Positions 1-8,084 of a stretch of DNA of 12,807 nt are shown here, piece by piece; positions within the stretch are counted from its first letter, which is position 1; each line of letters starts with the position of its first letter. This DNA is from Tissierellia bacterium. GTDB lineage: Bacteria > Bacillota > Clostridia > Tissierellales > Dethiosulfatibacteraceae. The position numbers were made by a program, and so were the translations under genes. A model generated the notes under the pieces. It saw only the letters and a list, made by a program, of their open reading frames with translations, was not told the origin of the DNA and did not search any database. The stretch spans positions 1 to 12,807 of the forward strand of contig SKID01000033.1 in assembly GCA_007116605.1 (NCBI GenBank). Reading direction: 5' to 3'.

Positions 1-847
1 TTTGTGGCATAATGCTACTTCCGGTACAGTAAGCATCATCAATATCTATATATCCAAATTCTTGAGAATTCCATAAAATAAATTCTTCTGCAAAACGGCT
101 CAAATGCATCATGCAAATGGCACTATGGCTTAAAAACTCAAGGACAAAGTCTTTATCTGAAACAGTATCTAATGCATTTTCTGTTATTGAAGCAAACCCT
201 AGTAATTCCCTTGTTCTTTCTCTATTAATGGGCACTGTTGTTCCAGCTAATGCTCCTGCACCTAAAGGATTCACATCTATTCGTTTTAACGCATCTTCCA
301 TGCGTTCTAAATCTCGCTTAAACATTTGGAAGTAAGCCATTAGGTAAAAGCCAATGGTTACTGGTTGTGCATGCTGCAAATGAGTAAAGCCGATCATTAA
401 TTCTGACTTATACAATTCTGCTTTATTCACTAAGACCTCTAAGAGGTGTTTTATTATGACAATTAATTCATTGACTTCCCCTTTCATATATAGGCGGGTA
501 TCTAAAGCAATCTGGTCATTACGACTTCTTCCCGTGTGCAGTTTCTTACCTGTTTCTCCAATCTCTTCAATTAATAAAGATTCAATGGTCATATGGATGT
601 CTTCCAATCGATGATGAAAAACCACTTCTCCCTTAAAAATCTTATCTTTGATACTTAATAATCCCTCTATAATCAAATCCTTTTCTTGTTCTGTGACAAC
701 TTTTTGCTCTGCTAACATTGTAATGTGTGCGATGCTTCCTTGTATATCGACTTCAAAAAATCTTTTATCAAAATCAATGGATGCATTAAATGATACCATT
801 AATTCATCCATATCTTTTTCAAAGCGACCACTCCATAAATTTGCCAT
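1..847 (-). CDS. argH: Argininosuccinate lyase, C-terminal part cut off by the window edge
   Basis: Cleaves argininosuccinate to arginine and fumarate, the last step of arginine synthesis, in the cytoplasm. The visible 282 codons run from an ATG at 845-847 to the window edge; the usual length is about 455-460 residues, so the C-terminal 40% is missing. The N-terminus MANLWSGRF, the HTGRSRNDQ motif, the THLQHAQP motif, NPLGAGALAG and the start of the family signature GSSIMPQ are all present; the edge cuts within the signature. A strong AGGAGG ribosome site overlaps the stop codon of the upstream MATE gene, leaving 9 bp between the two genes. It is therefore the distal gene of the murB–PHP–rapZ–MATE cluster. 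No argG is visible. Identification is very secure; whether the gene is intact beyond the edge cannot be seen. Confidence 0.96.
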   Translation of the reverse strand, partial: MANLWSGRFEKDMDELMVSFNASIDFDKRFFEVDIQGSIAHITMLAEQKVVTEQEKDLIIEGLLSIKDKIFKGEVVFHHRLEDIHMTIESLLIEEIGETGKKLHTGRSRNDQIALDTRLYMKGEVNELIVIIKHLLEVLVNKAELYKSELMIGFTHLQHAQPVTIGFYLMAYFQMFKRDLERMEDALKRIDVNPLGAGALAGTTVPINRERTRELLGFASITENALDTVSDKDFVLEFLSHSAICMMHLSRFAEEFILWNSQEFGYIDIDDAYCTGSSIMPQ

Positions 848-856
848 TTTTGCCTC

Positions 857-2215
857 CTATGAATCACCTAAATATTTTTTCAAAACAAACATAAACCATG
901 TGACTACAATAATCCCTTTAAATATGCTAGTTCCACTGACACTCCACCAAACACCATTCAGTCCCAACACCGTTGAAGACAAATACAGAGCCGTTGGTAT
1001 TCTAGCAGCATTAAACAAAATACTAATGATGGCGGGTGGTTTGGTGATACCCAATCCTGAGAAAGCTCCTTGTGTTGTTATTTCTAAACACATAAACAGT
1101 TGAGATAATCCTAGAATTCTTAAATAATCTCGACCCAGAGCAATTGCTTGGCTTTCTGGTATAAACACACCCATAATAGGCTCTGCTAATACAATCAGTA
1201 AAAAAGATGTGGCTAATCCAAAAACGGTCATGATTTTAATCGACTTCAAATATCCTAGCTTCACACGCTCTTTTTGGCGTGCTCCATGATTTTGTCCTAT
1301 AAAAGAACTTAAGGAGGATGAAAATCCATCAGAAGTACGCCAAGATATGGATTCTATCTGACCCCCTACTCTTTGAATAGCAATGGCTGTAGGTCCCCAT
1401 TCTGCTACAATCCTTGCCAACACCATGGAAAAAAAAGTAAAGAATACACTATGCAAGCCAATAGGAAAGCCTATTTTTGCATTATCTAAGATTTCTTTAA
1501 CGTATAGTTTTTTAAATAGTTTTGCTTTAAGAAAAATGAAGTTTTGCTTCTTAGTAAATACAATATAAATGATTGTCACTAAGATTTGGGCTGTTAGAGT
1601 GGCAATGGCAGCGCCTTTAACTCCTAGCCTAGGCATTCCTAATAGTCCAAATATTAAAATAGGGTCCAGCACAATATTTGTCATCAATCCTACCATGTTC
1701 ACTTTAAAAGGAAAGGAACTATTCCCACTTCCTATAATAATCCCTGAAAAGACTTCGTTAATAAAAGAAAAAAAGATAGCAAAAACAACAATTTGCAGAT
1801 ACGCCACTGCTTGACTGTTTACCACCGCATCATTTATATTAAAAAAGCCAATCAGTTGATATCGAAATACAAAAACCAATGTAGCATACGTTAACCCAAA
1901 AAACATAGCCCCTTGAAGCCCTGCTGCACTATATGCTGATGCGGCCATCTCGTCTTTTCTACCTAAGCTCTGTGCTACATTCACTTGTGCCCCTATTTTA
2001 GCTAATAAAATAACGCCAAATGCTAACCACAGGTAAAAACCCGCCGTTCCCACAGCAGCAACTTCTCCACTCCCTAAACGTCCAATCCATATGGTATCCA
2101 CCATATTATAAGCCATTTGAATAAAAGAAGTTCCCATAACAGGTAAAGCGAGTCTAAATAATGATTGGGTGATATTACCCTGTATTAAATCATTCTCTAA
2201 TCTCTGTCTTTTCAC
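857..2215 (-). CDS. MATE-family multidrug/cation antiporter
   Basis: A 452-residue polytopic membrane protein with about 12 hydrophobic segments in two homologous MatE halves (roughly residues 15-175 and 240-400). The N-terminal block RLALPVMGTSFIQMAYNMVD and a following WIGRLG are typical of the family, which exports cationic drugs or metabolites in exchange for Na+ or H+. The start is GTG at 2213-2215, preceded by an AGAGG ribosome site. It lies 11 bp after the stop of rapZ and 9 bp before argH, so it is probably cotranscribed with both. The substrate cannot be predicted: NorM-like, MepA-like and DinF-like subgroups cannot be separated by eye. Its position downstream of rapZ is where yvcK and whiA usually lie in Firmicutes. 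Confidence 0.9.
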   Translation of the reverse strand: MKRQRLENDLIQGNITQSLFRLALPVMGTSFIQMAYNMVDTIWIGRLGSGEVAAVGTAGFYLWLAFGVILLAKIGAQVNVAQSLGRKDEMAASAYSAAGLQGAMFFGLTYATLVFVFRYQLIGFFNINDAVVNSQAVAYLQIVVFAIFFSFINEVFSGIIIGSGNSSFPFKVNMVGLMTNIVLDPILIFGLLGMPRLGVKGAAIATLTAQILVTIIYIVFTKKQNFIFLKAKLFKKLYVKEILDNAKIGFPIGLHSVFFTFFSMVLARIVAEWGPTAIAIQRVGGQIESISWRTSDGFSSSLSSFIGQNHGARQKERVKLGYLKSIKIMTVFGLATSFLLIVLAEPIMGVFIPESQAIALGRDYLRILGLSQLFMCLEITTQGAFSGLGITKPPAIISILFNAARIPTALYLSSTVLGLNGVWWSVSGTSIFKGIIVVTWFMFVLKKYLGDS

Positions 2216-2226
2216 TTTTTGCCTCT

Positions 2227-3081
2227 TTATCTTAGAATATCTCTATGTGTTACTATGGTTCTGTAATCTTCCTTATCAATGATATCTGCTAATAGATTGG
2301 CAATAGTCACTGATCGATGCTTCCCCCCTGTGCATCCTATACCAATCACTAATTGCGTCTTTCCTTCTTTTTGATAATAAGGCATTAAAAACTTCAACAT
2401 ATCTTCTAACTTAGCCAAAAAAACTTGGCTCTGTTCATGTTTCATCACATATTCTTGCACAGCCTTGTCATTTCCATTTAAGTCCCTCATGTCATCAATA
2501 TAATGAGGATTAGGTAAAAACCTTACATCAAATACAAGATCACAATCCATGGGAACTCCTGCTTTAAAACCAAAAGAAACAATGGATATGGTGATGTTTT
2601 TCTGTGAATGCCCTCTGAGAAAAATCTCATTAATCTCTTCTTTTAACATGGCATTTGTCAAATTTGAAGTGTCGATAATATAGTTAGATTTCTTTTTAAC
2701 TTCACTTAACATCTTTCGCTCAATATCGATGGCATCAATTATTCTTGCAGATGGATCTGCTGGGTGGGGTCTTCTGTGTTCTTTAAATCTTTTAACTAGC
2801 ACTTCGTCTGTTGCATCTAAAAACAAAATATCATAATCAAAACCCTCATTTTCTAACACATACAGGCTTTTAAATAAATCGTTAAAAAACACGCCACCAC
2901 GAATATCCACCACAATAGCCACATCTGTAAAAGTCTTGGTTGATTCTCGACACAATTTTGCAAACTCAGACAATAAAGAGGGTGGTAAATTATCCATGCA
3001 ATAATAATTTAAATCTTCAAAAGCTTTAACTGCCACACTTTTACCTGCACCTGACATCCCTGTGATTACAACAAATCTCAT
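2227..3081 (-). CDS. rapZ: RapZ/YvcJ-family nucleotide-binding protein
   Basis: A 284-residue member of the RapZ (YvcJ) P-loop family. Walker A is GMSGAGKS at residues 8-15. The C-terminal domain carries the family blocks FGFKAGVPMDCDLVFDVRF (about 170-188), LPNPHY, and GCTGGKHRSV (249-258). In Escherichia coli RapZ is an RNA adaptor controlling glmS sRNA decay. In Bacillus, YvcJ hydrolyses GTP and affects competence; its Firmicute targets are less clear, so the function here is family-level only. The start ATG overlaps the stop of the PHP gene in an ATGA arrangement, implying translational coupling. The length is normal and no key residue is missing. Unlike in most Firmicutes, yvcK and whiA do not follow. 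Confidence 0.94.
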   Translation of the reverse strand: MRFVVITGMSGAGKSVAVKAFEDLNYYCMDNLPPSLLSEFAKLCRESTKTFTDVAIVVDIRGGVFFNDLFKSLYVLENEGFDYDILFLDATDEVLVKRFKEHRRPHPADPSARIIDAIDIERKMLSEVKKKSNYIIDTSNLTNAMLKEEINEIFLRGHSQKNITISIVSFGFKAGVPMDCDLVFDVRFLPNPHYIDDMRDLNGNDKAVQEYVMKHEQSQVFLAKLEDMLKFLMPYYQKEGKTQLVIGIGCTGGKHRSVTIANLLADIIDKEDYRTIVTHRDILR

Positions 3082-3827
3082 TGTTTTTCCTCCAAATTTA
3101 CAACCTGATGAATGGGGACTCCTGCTGCTTTTATTCTATCATAAGCCTTATTAAATGAACCAATATCATCATATGTATGGGCATCTGAACCCACAATAAA
3201 TTTAACGGTTTCATTTTTTATCGCTTTCAACTCATCTGTAGACAAGTGCCTATGTGAGTTGTTAATTTCTAATAAGATGTTTTTTTGATTGGCAATTTCA
3301 GCTAATTTAATTATGTCTACCGGAATTTTGTCTCCAGGATGTGTAATCACTTGTATGGGATATCTATTCATTGCCAATACCATCGCTTCAGTATTTTTCT
3401 TCTTCATTTTCATTCTTAAACCTAGATGCCATCTAGATAAGAAATTATAGACAAAAAACACGAAACTATCTTTTATCCCATGGAAACGAACGCCATAATG
3501 TATACCCATTTGAATAACATCACATGTTTGTGCTACTTTTTCTGTGATATCCGTTTGGCCATCATAACCCGTTAAATTTGCTTCAATACCTAATTTGATT
3601 TGAATCTCTGGATACTTAATCCTTAATGCTTCGATTTCTTCTTTAGCTTTAAGCAAATTTTTTTCACTGGTTCCGTAGAGAAAATGACTAATACCATGAT
3701 CTGAAATAGCAATTTCCTTAAGTCCTTTTGCTATAGCTTTTTTAACAATTTCTTCAATTTCATTGCTACAATGACCATTTTTTGAGTATTTAGAGTGGAT
3801 ATGATAATCTTTGATTATTCTTACCAT
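3078..3827 (-). CDS. PHP-domain metal-dependent phosphoesterase
   Basis: A 249-residue stand-alone PHP (polymerase and histidinol phosphatase) domain protein, predicted cytoplasmic. All the metal-site motifs can be seen: HIH at residues 9-11, SDHG at 42-45, Glu82 in GIEAN, His110 in MGIHYG, HPGD at 163-166, Glu187, and SDAH at 214-217. Related proteins include YcdX and histidinol-phosphatase-like hydrolases; the substrate is unknown. A hydrophobic, then basic stretch at about 115-144 (FVFFVYNFL, then MKMKKK) looks like a family-specific insert. The gene overlaps murB by one base (TAATG) and rapZ by four (ATGA), so the three genes are likely translationally coupled. murB–PHP–rapZ is a recurring order in Clostridia, but no biochemical link is established. 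Confidence 0.9.
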   Translation of the reverse strand: MVRIIKDYHIHSKYSKNGHCSNEIEEIVKKAIAKGLKEIAISDHGISHFLYGTSEKNLLKAKEEIEALRIKYPEIQIKLGIEANLTGYDGQTDITEKVAQTCDVIQMGIHYGVRFHGIKDSFVFFVYNFLSRWHLGLRMKMKKKNTEAMVLAMNRYPIQVITHPGDKIPVDIIKLAEIANQKNILLEINNSHRHLSTDELKAIKNETVKFIVGSDAHTYDDIGSFNKAYDRIKAAGVPIHQVVNLEEKQ

Positions 3828-4735
3828 TAAAAATCCTCTCCAATAATTCTGACTTCAGGCTCTAAAACAACACCATATTTGTCATAAACGGTTTCTCTTA
3901 TGATTCTCATTAAAGATAACACATCTTCTGCTTGAGCGTTGTTGTCATTAATGACAAAACCACAGTGTTTATCGGAGATCATAGCACCTCTGTATCTTAA
4001 TCCTTTAAGTCCCGCCTCTTCTATCAGCTTAGCTGCAAAACCATTTTGTGGTCGCTTAAAGGTGCTGCCTGCACTAGGTTTGTCTAATGGTTGTTTTTCG
4101 GTTCTTTTTTTTGCTAACTCTTTCATTTGTTCGTATATACTAGCGGAATCTTTGTTTTCTAATCTTAAATCAGCGGAAAGCACTATTAGTCCCTGATCGA
4201 ATACACGACTCGAACGATATTTAAAGTGCATCTCTTCATTAGACAGTTCATACACTTTTCCCTGATAATCCATACATCTCACACTCTCTATGACCTGACA
4301 CATTTCACCACCATACGCTCCGGCATTCATGGCAATGGCTCCTCCCATATAACCAGGAATACCACTTGCAAACTCAAGTCCACCTAGTCCTTTTTCAGCA
4401 GCGGCATGGGCTGTTTGAGATAATAATGTCCCTGCGCCGACAGATACCTTATTACCCTTAACATAAATGCCATTAAAATTTGATCCTACTTTAATGACAA
4501 CACCTCTGTAGCCATTATCAGAAAATAGCAAATTAGTGCCATTGCCAATAATATAAAAAGGTACTTTTGAGTGTCCAATCTGTTGTAACACAAATTGTAA
4601 TTCCGATTCGTTTTCAGGTTCAACAAAAACATCTACTGAACCACCGATTTTAAAATAAGTATTATCTTTTATAATAAATTCTTTGTGAACATTCCCATTT
4701 AATTGTTGTTTTAATGTATTATATATATTGTTCAT
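3827..4735 (-). CDS. murB: UDP-N-acetylenolpyruvoylglucosamine reductase (MurB)
   Basis: Reduces UDP-GlcNAc-enolpyruvate to UDP-MurNAc with NADPH through bound FAD, the second committed step of peptidoglycan precursor synthesis. At 302 residues it has the length of the short, type II MurB. The FAD-site blocks are NTYFKIGG (25-32), GNGTNLL (64-70), LEFASGIPGYMGGAIAMNAG (120-139) and YGGEM. Catalytic candidates are Arg174 in YRSS, Ser224 in AGSTFKRP, and Glu294 in LEPEVR. The ATG at 4733-4735 has a GAGGAG ribosome site a few bases upstream. A gap of about 50 bp separates it from folD, and it couples by a one-base overlap to the PHP gene. No separate promoter is evident, so it may be read through from folD. 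Confidence 0.96.
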   Translation of the reverse strand: MNNIYNTLKQQLNGNVHKEFIIKDNTYFKIGGSVDVFVEPENESELQFVLQQIGHSKVPFYIIGNGTNLLFSDNGYRGVVIKVGSNFNGIYVKGNKVSVGAGTLLSQTAHAAAEKGLGGLEFASGIPGYMGGAIAMNAGAYGGEMCQVIESVRCMDYQGKVYELSNEEMHFKYRSSRVFDQGLIVLSADLRLENKDSASIYEQMKELAKKRTEKQPLDKPSAGSTFKRPQNGFAAKLIEEAGLKGLRYRGAMISDKHCGFVINDNNAQAEDVLSLMRIIRETVYDKYGVVLEPEVRIIGEDF

Positions 4736-4785
4736 GAATACTCCTCTAAATCTACCTTAACCCTAGGTTACCAAATGATTTTACA

Positions 4786-5652
4786 CTATTCCTTATGATT
4801 TTTCAACCATTGAGTTTTACACCCTTTTAGAACATGTGCTGCTAATATGCTTGTGGTCACTGAACCTACGCCACCTGGTACTGGTGTTAATGCTGAAGCT
4901 ATATCCATGCAATCACCCTCATTGACATCACCGCATAACTGATTGTTTTCGTCTATGTTTATACCTACGTCAATCACAACCGCTCCATTTTTTACATAAT
5001 CCTTTGTAATCATACGCCCTCTCCCAATGGCCACGACAAGAATATCTGCCCTTCGACAGACCTCTTTTAAATTCTCAGTTTTTGAATGGCTAATGGTCAC
5101 TGTGCCATTCTCTTTTAGTAACATCATGGCAACGGGTTTGCCCACAACAGTAGATCTTCCTACAATGACACAATGCTTCCCTTTGATCTCAATTTGGTAA
5201 TGCTTGAGTATAGCCATCACTGCAGCAGGCGTTGCAGGAGGAAATCCATCTACCTCACCTGCCATCACTTTGCCAAAGTTAATCATGGACATCCCATCCA
5301 CATCTTTTTCAGGAGAAATCTGTTCTTGAATCATTGTCTCATCCATGTGTTTTGGTAACGGTCTAAACATCAATATACCATGAACTGAAGCATCTTCATT
5401 AGCAGATTTGATGATTTTTATAACTTCACTTTGATCGGCCTCTTGTGACAATACATGAACTTCCGTTTTTATGCCACATTTTTCCATTCTCTTTAAAGCT
5501 CCTTTTTCGTAAGATAAATCACTAGGTGATTCACCGACTCTCACAATAGCTAGTTTTGGATAAATTCCTTGTTCTTTAAATCCATCAACTTCTTTTTGAA
5601 TGGTGTGTGTCATCGTATTTGCTACTTCTAAACCTTTTAGTAAAATCGTCAT
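4786..5652 (-). CDS. folD: Methylenetetrahydrofolate dehydrogenase (FolD), possibly lacking cyclohydrolase activity
   Basis: Family role: NADP-dependent oxidation of 5,10-methylene-THF to methenyl-THF, then hydrolysis to 10-formyl-THF. The start is placed at the ATG at 5650-5652 because AAAGGAG lies just upstream; an in-frame ATG nine codons earlier has no ribosome site. This gives 288 residues, a normal length. The dinucleotide-binding block GRSTVVGKP (165-173), DVDG (117-120), PATPAAV and LTPVPGGVGSVT (255-266) are intact. Two cyclohydrolase positions differ. The Tyr of YxxxK is kept (Tyr48), but the Lys four residues on is Ala52. The usual QLPLP reads FRPLP (96-100), so the Gln is Phe96. 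I infer a dehydrogenase-biased enzyme. The gap to rsmI is 66 bp; a TATAAT at 5718-5723 (minus strand) has only a poor -35. Confidence 0.94.
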   Translation of the reverse strand: MTILLKGLEVANTMTHTIQKEVDGFKEQGIYPKLAIVRVGESPSDLSYEKGALKRMEKCGIKTEVHVLSQEADQSEVIKIIKSANEDASVHGILMFRPLPKHMDETMIQEQISPEKDVDGMSMINFGKVMAGEVDGFPPATPAAVMAILKHYQIEIKGKHCVIVGRSTVVGKPVAMMLLKENGTVTISHSKTENLKEVCRRADILVVAIGRGRMITKDYVKNGAVVIDVGINIDENNQLCGDVNEGDCMDIASALTPVPGGVGSVTTSILAAHVLKGCKTQWLKNHKE

Positions 5653-5718
5653 CTTAGTCTCCTTTGTGCTTGTTTGCATTCATTTTGCGTGTGTGTATTT
5701 ATCAACCTTGCTTATCTA

Positions 5719-6546
5719 TTATAGTTCTAGTGACTTTTTATATAATGTTTTTTTGTTCCAACCATATTGCTCTACTAAATACTTAATGGCATCTTTTTTT
5801 GTGTATCCTTCTTGAATTAATTGTTTCAGTGCTTGATCCATATCTTCATCTTGCACCAGATGTGTCTTTTCACTTTCTAATCCAGAGATTACCAAAACAA
5901 ATTCGCCTTTTAGGATGTTTTCTTTAAAATAATGCAGACATTCCTCGATACTACCTCTAACAATTTCTTCAAATTTTTTAGTTAATTCCCTACAAATAGC
6001 CATTCTTCGATTTCCCAACACAGAATGTAAACTCTCTAGGGTTTCTAAAAGTCTATGGGGAGACTCATATAACACAATCGTTCTCGTATCATACTTCAAT
6101 GTTTCTAACTGCCTTCTTTTATCACCCTTTTTTACTGGTAAGAACCCTTCAAACACAAAGCGATTCGTATTTAAACCTGAGACAACTAATGCGGGTACAA
6201 AAGCTGTAGCACCTGGCAAAACTATTATCTCTATTCCCAAAAGAATCAATTTTTGTATTAAAACTGAGCCTGGGTCTGATATGCCCGGAGTCCCTGCATC
6301 TGTTACTAAAGCAAAATCCTTGCCTTCTTGTAACTTTTCAATAATCCAGTCACTTTTTGTAGCTTCATTATGTTCATAGTAACTAATCAGTGCTGTTTTT
6401 ATCTCATAGTGATTTAAAAGTTTAATCGTATGCCGTGTATCTTCGGCTGCAATATAATCTACATTTTGCAGAACTTCTAAAGTCCTCATGGTGATATCTT
6501 TAAGATTACCTATTGGTGTAGGACACACATAAAGTTTTCCTATCAT
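5719..6546 (-). CDS. rsmI: 16S rRNA (cytidine1402-2'-O)-methyltransferase RsmI
   Basis: A 275-residue tetrapyrrole-methylase-fold enzyme that uses SAM to 2'-O-methylate C1402 in the ribosomal P site. The diagnostic blocks are CPTPIGNLKDIT (8-19), AEDTRHT (34-40), LVTDAGTPGISDPG (79-92), LPGATAFVPALV, YESPHRL, RELTKKFEE and GEFVLVI. The length is that of the family. The start ATG overlaps the stop of the upstream TrmN6-type methyltransferase gene in an ATGA arrangement, so the two RNA methyltransferases are likely made together. No terminator is seen between it and folD. The C-terminal tail (about 230-275) fits the small helical domain seen at the end of many RsmI proteins. Confidence 0.96.
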   Translation of the reverse strand: MIGKLYVCPTPIGNLKDITMRTLEVLQNVDYIAAEDTRHTIKLLNHYEIKTALISYYEHNEATKSDWIIEKLQEGKDFALVTDAGTPGISDPGSVLIQKLILLGIEIIVLPGATAFVPALVVSGLNTNRFVFEGFLPVKKGDKRRQLETLKYDTRTIVLYESPHRLLETLESLHSVLGNRRMAICRELTKKFEEIVRGSIEECLHYFKENILKGEFVLVISGLESEKTHLVQDEDMDQALKQLIQEGYTKKDAIKYLVEQYGWNKKTLYKKSLEL

Positions 6547-7283
6547 GATTGATCATCCAATTCGTAAATTTTTAGTAATTCTTTTGTGTAAACTCCCTCA
6601 TGATTATACACATATAAGGGAGGTTCTACTTGCAATTCCATTTTACCCCCTTTGACCCCTTTAATCATAATCATATTGGGTTTTTGTCCTTCTTTAGGAT
6701 GTACAAAACGAATTTTCTTAGGCTCTAGTCGATGTTTTCGCATTAAAGAAAAAATATCCACTAATCGATAGGGTCGATGTATCATAAAGAAAGATCCTTG
6801 TTGTTTTAAAATTCTTGCAGCGGCATTAATAACATCTTCTAAGTCGCAGGCAATTTCATGTCTTGCTAAAGCTTTTTGTGATTCTGGATTAACAATACCT
6901 CCTTGATATTCAATATAAGGTGGATTTGAAACAACCACATCCACCTTTTCAAATGTTTGTGCAGAAAGGCTTTTCATATCCATGTGAATAATGTGTATTT
7001 GATCTTCTAAATGATTGAGGGATACTGATTTCTTTGCCAGTTCTACCATTTCAGGTTGTATTTCAACACCATATATTTTCACTGGTTCTTTTTTACCCCA
7101 AATTAAAAGGGGAATGATGCCCGTACCCGTTCCTAGATCCACTACTGTATCCGTTTTTTTTATGTCTGCAAAATCTGATATTAATACTGCGTCCATGCCA
7201 AAACAAAACCACTTCTTGTTTTGTATGATTTTTAAACCTTTAATATTTAGCGATTCAATCTTCTCCTCTACAATCTGTTCCAT
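6543..7283 (-). CDS. trmN6: TrmN6/YfiC-type tRNA1(Val) adenine-N6 methyltransferase
   Basis: A Rossmann-fold SAM-dependent methyltransferase; the E. coli relative methylates A37 N6 of tRNA-Val. Motif I is VVDLGTGTGIIPLLI (47-61) and motif IV is SNPPY (119-123), the signature for amino-methylation of adenine in nucleic acid. The N-terminal KWFCFGMDAVLI matches the family's F.FG.DAvLLa block. I place the start at the ATG at 7281-7283, with GGAG six bases upstream, giving 246 residues. An in-frame ATG five codons earlier (7296-7298) lacks a ribosome site. The gene begins inside the end of prsW (29-base overlap) and ends with an ATGA overlap into rsmI. The clostridial order methyltransferase–rsmI supports the call; the exact tRNA target is inferred. 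Confidence 0.88.
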   Translation of the reverse strand: MEQIVEEKIESLNIKGLKIIQNKKWFCFGMDAVLISDFADIKKTDTVVDLGTGTGIIPLLIWGKKEPVKIYGVEIQPEMVELAKKSVSLNHLEDQIHIIHMDMKSLSAQTFEKVDVVVSNPPYIEYQGGIVNPESQKALARHEIACDLEDVINAAARILKQQGSFFMIHRPYRLVDIFSLMRKHRLEPKKIRFVHPKEGQKPNMIMIKGVKGGKMELQVEPPLYVYNHEGVYTKELLKIYELDDQS

Positions 7284-7989
7284 ACATCTCTCCATCATAT
7301 AAACTGGTATTTATCATCTTTGATTCTTTATAATATTTCTTCAGTTTTCTCAAATTGACTTTCCACAGATAAATCACATAAGGAATAAATATTAGAATTA
7401 AAAAACCATCCTCTGAAAGCAAAATAAAGTTAAAGGTACCATGTAACATCATCGGCATCACTAGTGATTTTCTATAAAACCTTAACTTCGTTTTATCATC
7501 AAAGCAAAATTTTGCTAACGACAAATAATATCCCATTGTAATCCCAAAAAGCATATGGGCTGGAACGGATAAAATGGCACGAAATAGTCCCACATGAGCC
7601 ACCTCTGGATACCTAAAAACCACATACATGATGTTTTCAATGGTGGCAAAGCCTAATGAAGCAATCACACAATATACAATACCATCTAGGCGTTCATCAA
7701 ATGAAGGGTGATTAAAGGCCACTTTCATGACCACAATGCGCTTTAGGAATTCTTCAGAAAAACCCGCAATGACAAAGGAAATATAGGCTATTCCCAGTAA
7801 ACCAGAAAACACATTAAATGCAGATAAAAATGTCTGCAAAAAAATAGTGGGAATCACAACCAAAGCTCCCCCTAAAAAAGTTTTAATCAATAACCAAATA
7901 GGTTCTCTGTCGTATCGATCAATCAAATAAATCATTATAGCAAGAGCAATGCCTGGTGTAATGGCTGTCATTACAAGATTTATGTTCAT
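7255..7989 (-). CDS. prsW: PrsW-family intramembrane metalloprotease
   Basis: A polytopic membrane protein, 244 residues from the chosen start, of the PrsW/CAAX-protease-related family. In Bacillus subtilis PrsW makes the site-1 cut in the anti-sigma factor RsiW. Putative metal-site residues lie in SEEFLKR (Glu79, Glu80, Lys83), FATIEN (Glu118), VPAHMLFG (His145) and MLHGTFNF (His183). The start ATG at 7987-7989 has GGAGAGG just upstream; the first ATG, seven codons earlier (8008-8010), lies before that site and has none of its own. No sigma or anti-sigma gene is in the window, so the substrate here is unknown. The C-terminus overlaps the methyltransferase gene. A basic tail (VNLRKLKKYYK) probably faces the cytoplasm. 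Confidence 0.9.
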   Translation of the reverse strand: MNINLVMTAITPGIALAIMIYLIDRYDREPIWLLIKTFLGGALVVIPTIFLQTFLSAFNVFSGLLGIAYISFVIAGFSEEFLKRIVVMKVAFNHPSFDERLDGIVYCVIASLGFATIENIMYVVFRYPEVAHVGLFRAILSVPAHMLFGITMGYYLSLAKFCFDDKTKLRFYRKSLVMPMMLHGTFNFILLSEDGFLILIFIPYVIYLWKVNLRKLKKYYKESKMINTSLYDGEMYGTDCRGED

Positions 7990-8084
7990 TATACCCTCTC
8001 CAATTAGCATTTTCCCCTAGATATTTATAAGGGCTTATGCTATACTTGCGTTATTGGTCTAAAATTGTCATTGGCTGCTTAAAA

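Noticed and set aside
4751..4772. Small palindrome TAACC-CTA-GGTTA between folD and murB
   Set aside because: The stem is only 5 bp with a 3-nt loop, with no T-run and no known operator match; it is expected by chance at this composition.
5653..5682. Nine-codon ORF (start near 5682) ending one base before the folD start
   Set aside because: It lacks a ribosome site, has no run of any amino acid, and no terminator or alternative hairpin lies nearby, so a leader-peptide role is unsupported.
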